From positions 1 to 33,401 of the forward strand of contig NZ_JACDCW010000037.1 of the NCBI RefSeq assembly GCF_013817345.1: a stretch of DNA of 33,401 bases. Direction: 5' to 3'. The notes below the pieces were generated by a model. The model saw nothing but the letters and a program-made list of their open reading frames with translations. It was not told where the DNA came from and did not search any database. The position numbers were made by a program, and so were the translations under genes. Of this stretch, positions 29,471 through 33,401 are shown in pieces (positions within the stretch are counted from its first letter, which is position 1; every line of letters starts with the position of its first letter). The stretch is from Methylibium sp. (GTDB lineage: Bacteria; Pseudomonadota; Gammaproteobacteria; Burkholderiales; Burkholderiaceae_C).

Positions 29471-29796
29471 TTCGCAGCGCGTTTGGTCGAGTGTTTTGCT
29501 GGGGCCTTGGCTTGGGTAGCAGGCTTCTTCTTCAGGCCGGCATCGATCGGCCGATCGATGCTTGCGAACCACTCGCGCGCGAACTCGGCTTCCACCTCCG
29601 GGGAGAAGGCATGCTCGATCTCCTCTTCGGTCATCAAGCCGGCCCAGGCGCCCCATTGGCGCTTCGGCTTGTCCTCGACCTTGACCAGTTTCACGACCGC
29701 TTTGCCGCGATTGGCAATCACCACCTCCTCTCCTCGCAGGGCTGCCTCGACCAGCCGCGACAACTGGGTCTTGGCTTCCAGCATGTTGACTTGCAT
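29467..29796 (-). CDS. Phd/YefM-family antitoxin with basic C-terminal extension
   Basis: ATG at 29796: MQVNMLEAKTQLSRLVEAALRGEEVVIANRGKAVVKLVKV; ATGA overlap with the toxin gene. Confidence 0.9.
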   Translation of the reverse strand: MQVNMLEAKTQLSRLVEAALRGEEVVIANRGKAVVKLVKVEDKPKRQWGAWAGLMTEEEIEHAFSPEVEAEFAREWFASIDRPIDAGLKKKPATQAKAPAKHSTKRAAK

Positions 29797-29849
29797 GGCA
29801 ACTCTCCTTTCCAAAGACGCAGCCATTCTAGCCAACTTGGTCAAGTATG

Positions 29850-29875
29850 AAAAACGCCCGCCGAAGCGGGCGTTT
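29850..29875 (-). terminator. Intrinsic terminator of hppA
   Basis: AAACGCCCGC-TTCG-GCGGGCGTTT on the minus strand followed by TT; 10-bp perfect stem with a UUCG loop. Confidence 0.85.
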
Positions 29876-29892
29876 CAGGCAGGCGGGATCGC

Positions 29893-32061
<2,169 letters not shown>

Positions 32062-32318
32062 GAGGGGAGTCTCCTTCCTCGGTTGGGGTCTTCTCGGGTA
32101 CACCGCGGCTTCGCGCAGCCCGGGCTGTGAAAGCCCCAGGCCCCGGCCGGGTTGCCGGCGCATGCTAGTGGAAGCCCCCACAAGCCGCAACGCGCATTGC
32201 CCGGTGTTTTCCTGCGCTTGCCCACCGCGTTTCCGAGCGTTCGCGCCGCACACTGGGTCAGCTCCATGACAGGCGGCTGCTTAGAATTCGGGTTTCCCCG
32301 CGATCCCGGAAAGCCTTC

Positions 32319-32861
32319 ATGAGCCTGCACAACGTGACCCCCGGCGCCAAGGCGCCCGAAGAGTTCAACGTCATCATCGAAATTCCGATGAACGCCGACC
32401 CGATCAAGTACGAGGTCGACAAGGCCAGCGGCGCGCTGTTCGTCGACCGCTTCATGACCACGGCCATGCACTATCCGTGCAACTACGGCTATGTGCCGCA
32501 GACGCTTTCGGACGACGGTGACCCGGTCGATGTGCTCGTGATCACACCGTTTCCCCTCACGCCCGGCGTCGTGGTCACGTGCCGCCCGATCGGCATTCTC
32601 AAGATGGAAGACGAGGCGGGCGGCGATGCCAAGGTGCTCGCCGTGCCGACGACGAAGATCCTGCCGATCTACGACCACTGGAAGAAGCCGGAAGACATCA
32701 ACCAGATGCGCCTGAAGGCGATCCAGCACTTCTTCGAGCACTACAAGGATCTGGAGGCTGGCAAGTGGGTGAAGGTCGAGGGCTGGGAAGGCCCGGAATC
32801 TGCCAAGGACGAGATCAAGACCGGCATGGCGAGCTACCTCGCGAACGGTAAACCGGCCTGA
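32319..32861 (+). CDS. ppa: Soluble inorganic pyrophosphatase (family I)
   Basis: [58 protein letters not shown]. Confidence 0.97.
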   Translation: MSLHNVTPGAKAPEEFNVIIEIPMNADPIKYEVDKASGALFVDRFMTTAMHYPCNYGYVPQTLSDDGDPVDVLVITPFPLTPGVVVTCRPIGILKMEDEAGGDAKVLAVPTTKILPIYDHWKKPEDINQMRLKAIQHFFEHYKDLEAGKWVKVEGWEGPESAKDEIKTGMASYLANGKPA

Positions 32862-32868
32862 GATGACG

Positions 32869-32934
32869 CCCCCAGGCGCGCTTCGCTCGCGGCCCTCTCG
32901 AGGGGCGCTCGGTCCCCTTTGGAACGGCCCGGCG
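32869..32934. repeat. Candidate dispersed intergenic repeat (cccccaggcgcgcttcgctcgcggccctctcgaggggcgctcggtcccctttggaacggcccggcg)
   Basis: Hairpin-rich noncoding stretch; resembles from memory the 'CCCCCAGGC...CGGCCCGGCG' intergenic repeats of Burkholderiales genomes. Confidence 0.5.
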
Positions 32935-33067
32935 AGGTCGGAGAGGTGGTCCGCCGCCGTGAGGGCGGAATGAACCAGAGGAGTGCCCGCGCGGAACTCA
33001 CGGGCCACACGGCTCACTAAACTGCCATCTCCTCCAGCCTGGCCTCGGCTCCGACGGCCTGCCCACC

Positions 33068-33401
33068 ATGTTTCAGAAGTACATCCTGGCCGGCGCTCTT
33101 GCGTTCGGCTTGCTGAGTTCGTCCCTGCAAGCGCAAACGCCCGCCGCCCCGCCGTTGCCGCAGGGCATGACCGCGGTCACCGCGGTGGAAGGCATCAGCG
33201 AGTACCGCCTTGCCAATGGCCTGCGTCTGCTCCTCGTTCCCGACAGCGCGAAGCCGACCACCACCGTCAATCTGACCTATCACGTCGGTTCGCGCCACGA
33301 GAACTACGGCGAGACGGGCATGGCCCACCTGCTCGAGCACCTGATCTTCAAGGGCACGCCGACGAATCCCAACGTTTGGTCCGAGTTCACCAAGCGCGGC
33401 C
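33068..33401 (+). CDS. M16 family zinc peptidase, N-terminal part only (truncated by window end)
   Basis: ATG at 33068: [29 protein letters not shown] (signal peptide)...[54 protein letters not shown] (HxxEH). Not in the ORF track because it has no stop in the window. Confidence 0.93.
   Translation, partial: MFQKYILAGALAFGLLSSSLQAQTPAAPPLPQGMTAVTAVEGISEYRLANGLRLLLVPDSAKPTTTVNLTYHVGSRHENYGETGMAHLLEHLIFKGTPTNPNVWSEFTKRG

Overview
High-GC bacterial chromosomal window. Gene content and protein style suggest a betaproteobacterium of the order Burkholderiales (inference; no search was run). It carries about 24 genes. (i) A rhomboid protease ends in a 9-bp-repeat-encoded Ala/Ser tail. (ii) An AraC-type regulator lies divergent to a six-gene MoxR / DUF58 / MxaA-like / VWA / TPR-like / VWA operon. 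The order matches mxaRSACKL of methanol-dehydrogenase accessory clusters, but no PQQ dehydrogenase or cytochrome gene is present in the window. (iii) Housekeeping genes: uppP, a membrane protein of unknown function, pyrD, rpiA, a DUF4124-glutaredoxin protein, prlC-type M3 peptidase, folD. (iv) A PAS histidine kinase / FixJ-like response regulator pair lies divergent to a pyruvate dehydrogenase operon aceE-aceF-lpdA, which encodes three lipoyl domains with a mosaic relationship. (v) A FecA-like TonB receptor and a cytochrome b561. (vi) A Phd/PIN toxin-antitoxin pair. (vii) hppA (K+-independent signature) divergent to soluble ppa. (viii) The 5' end of an M16 peptidase, truncated by the window and absent from the ORF track. 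The best candidate for an under-described system is the orphan-looking mxaRSACKL-like operon. No CRISPR array, rRNA, tRNA, transposase or phage gene was recognised.
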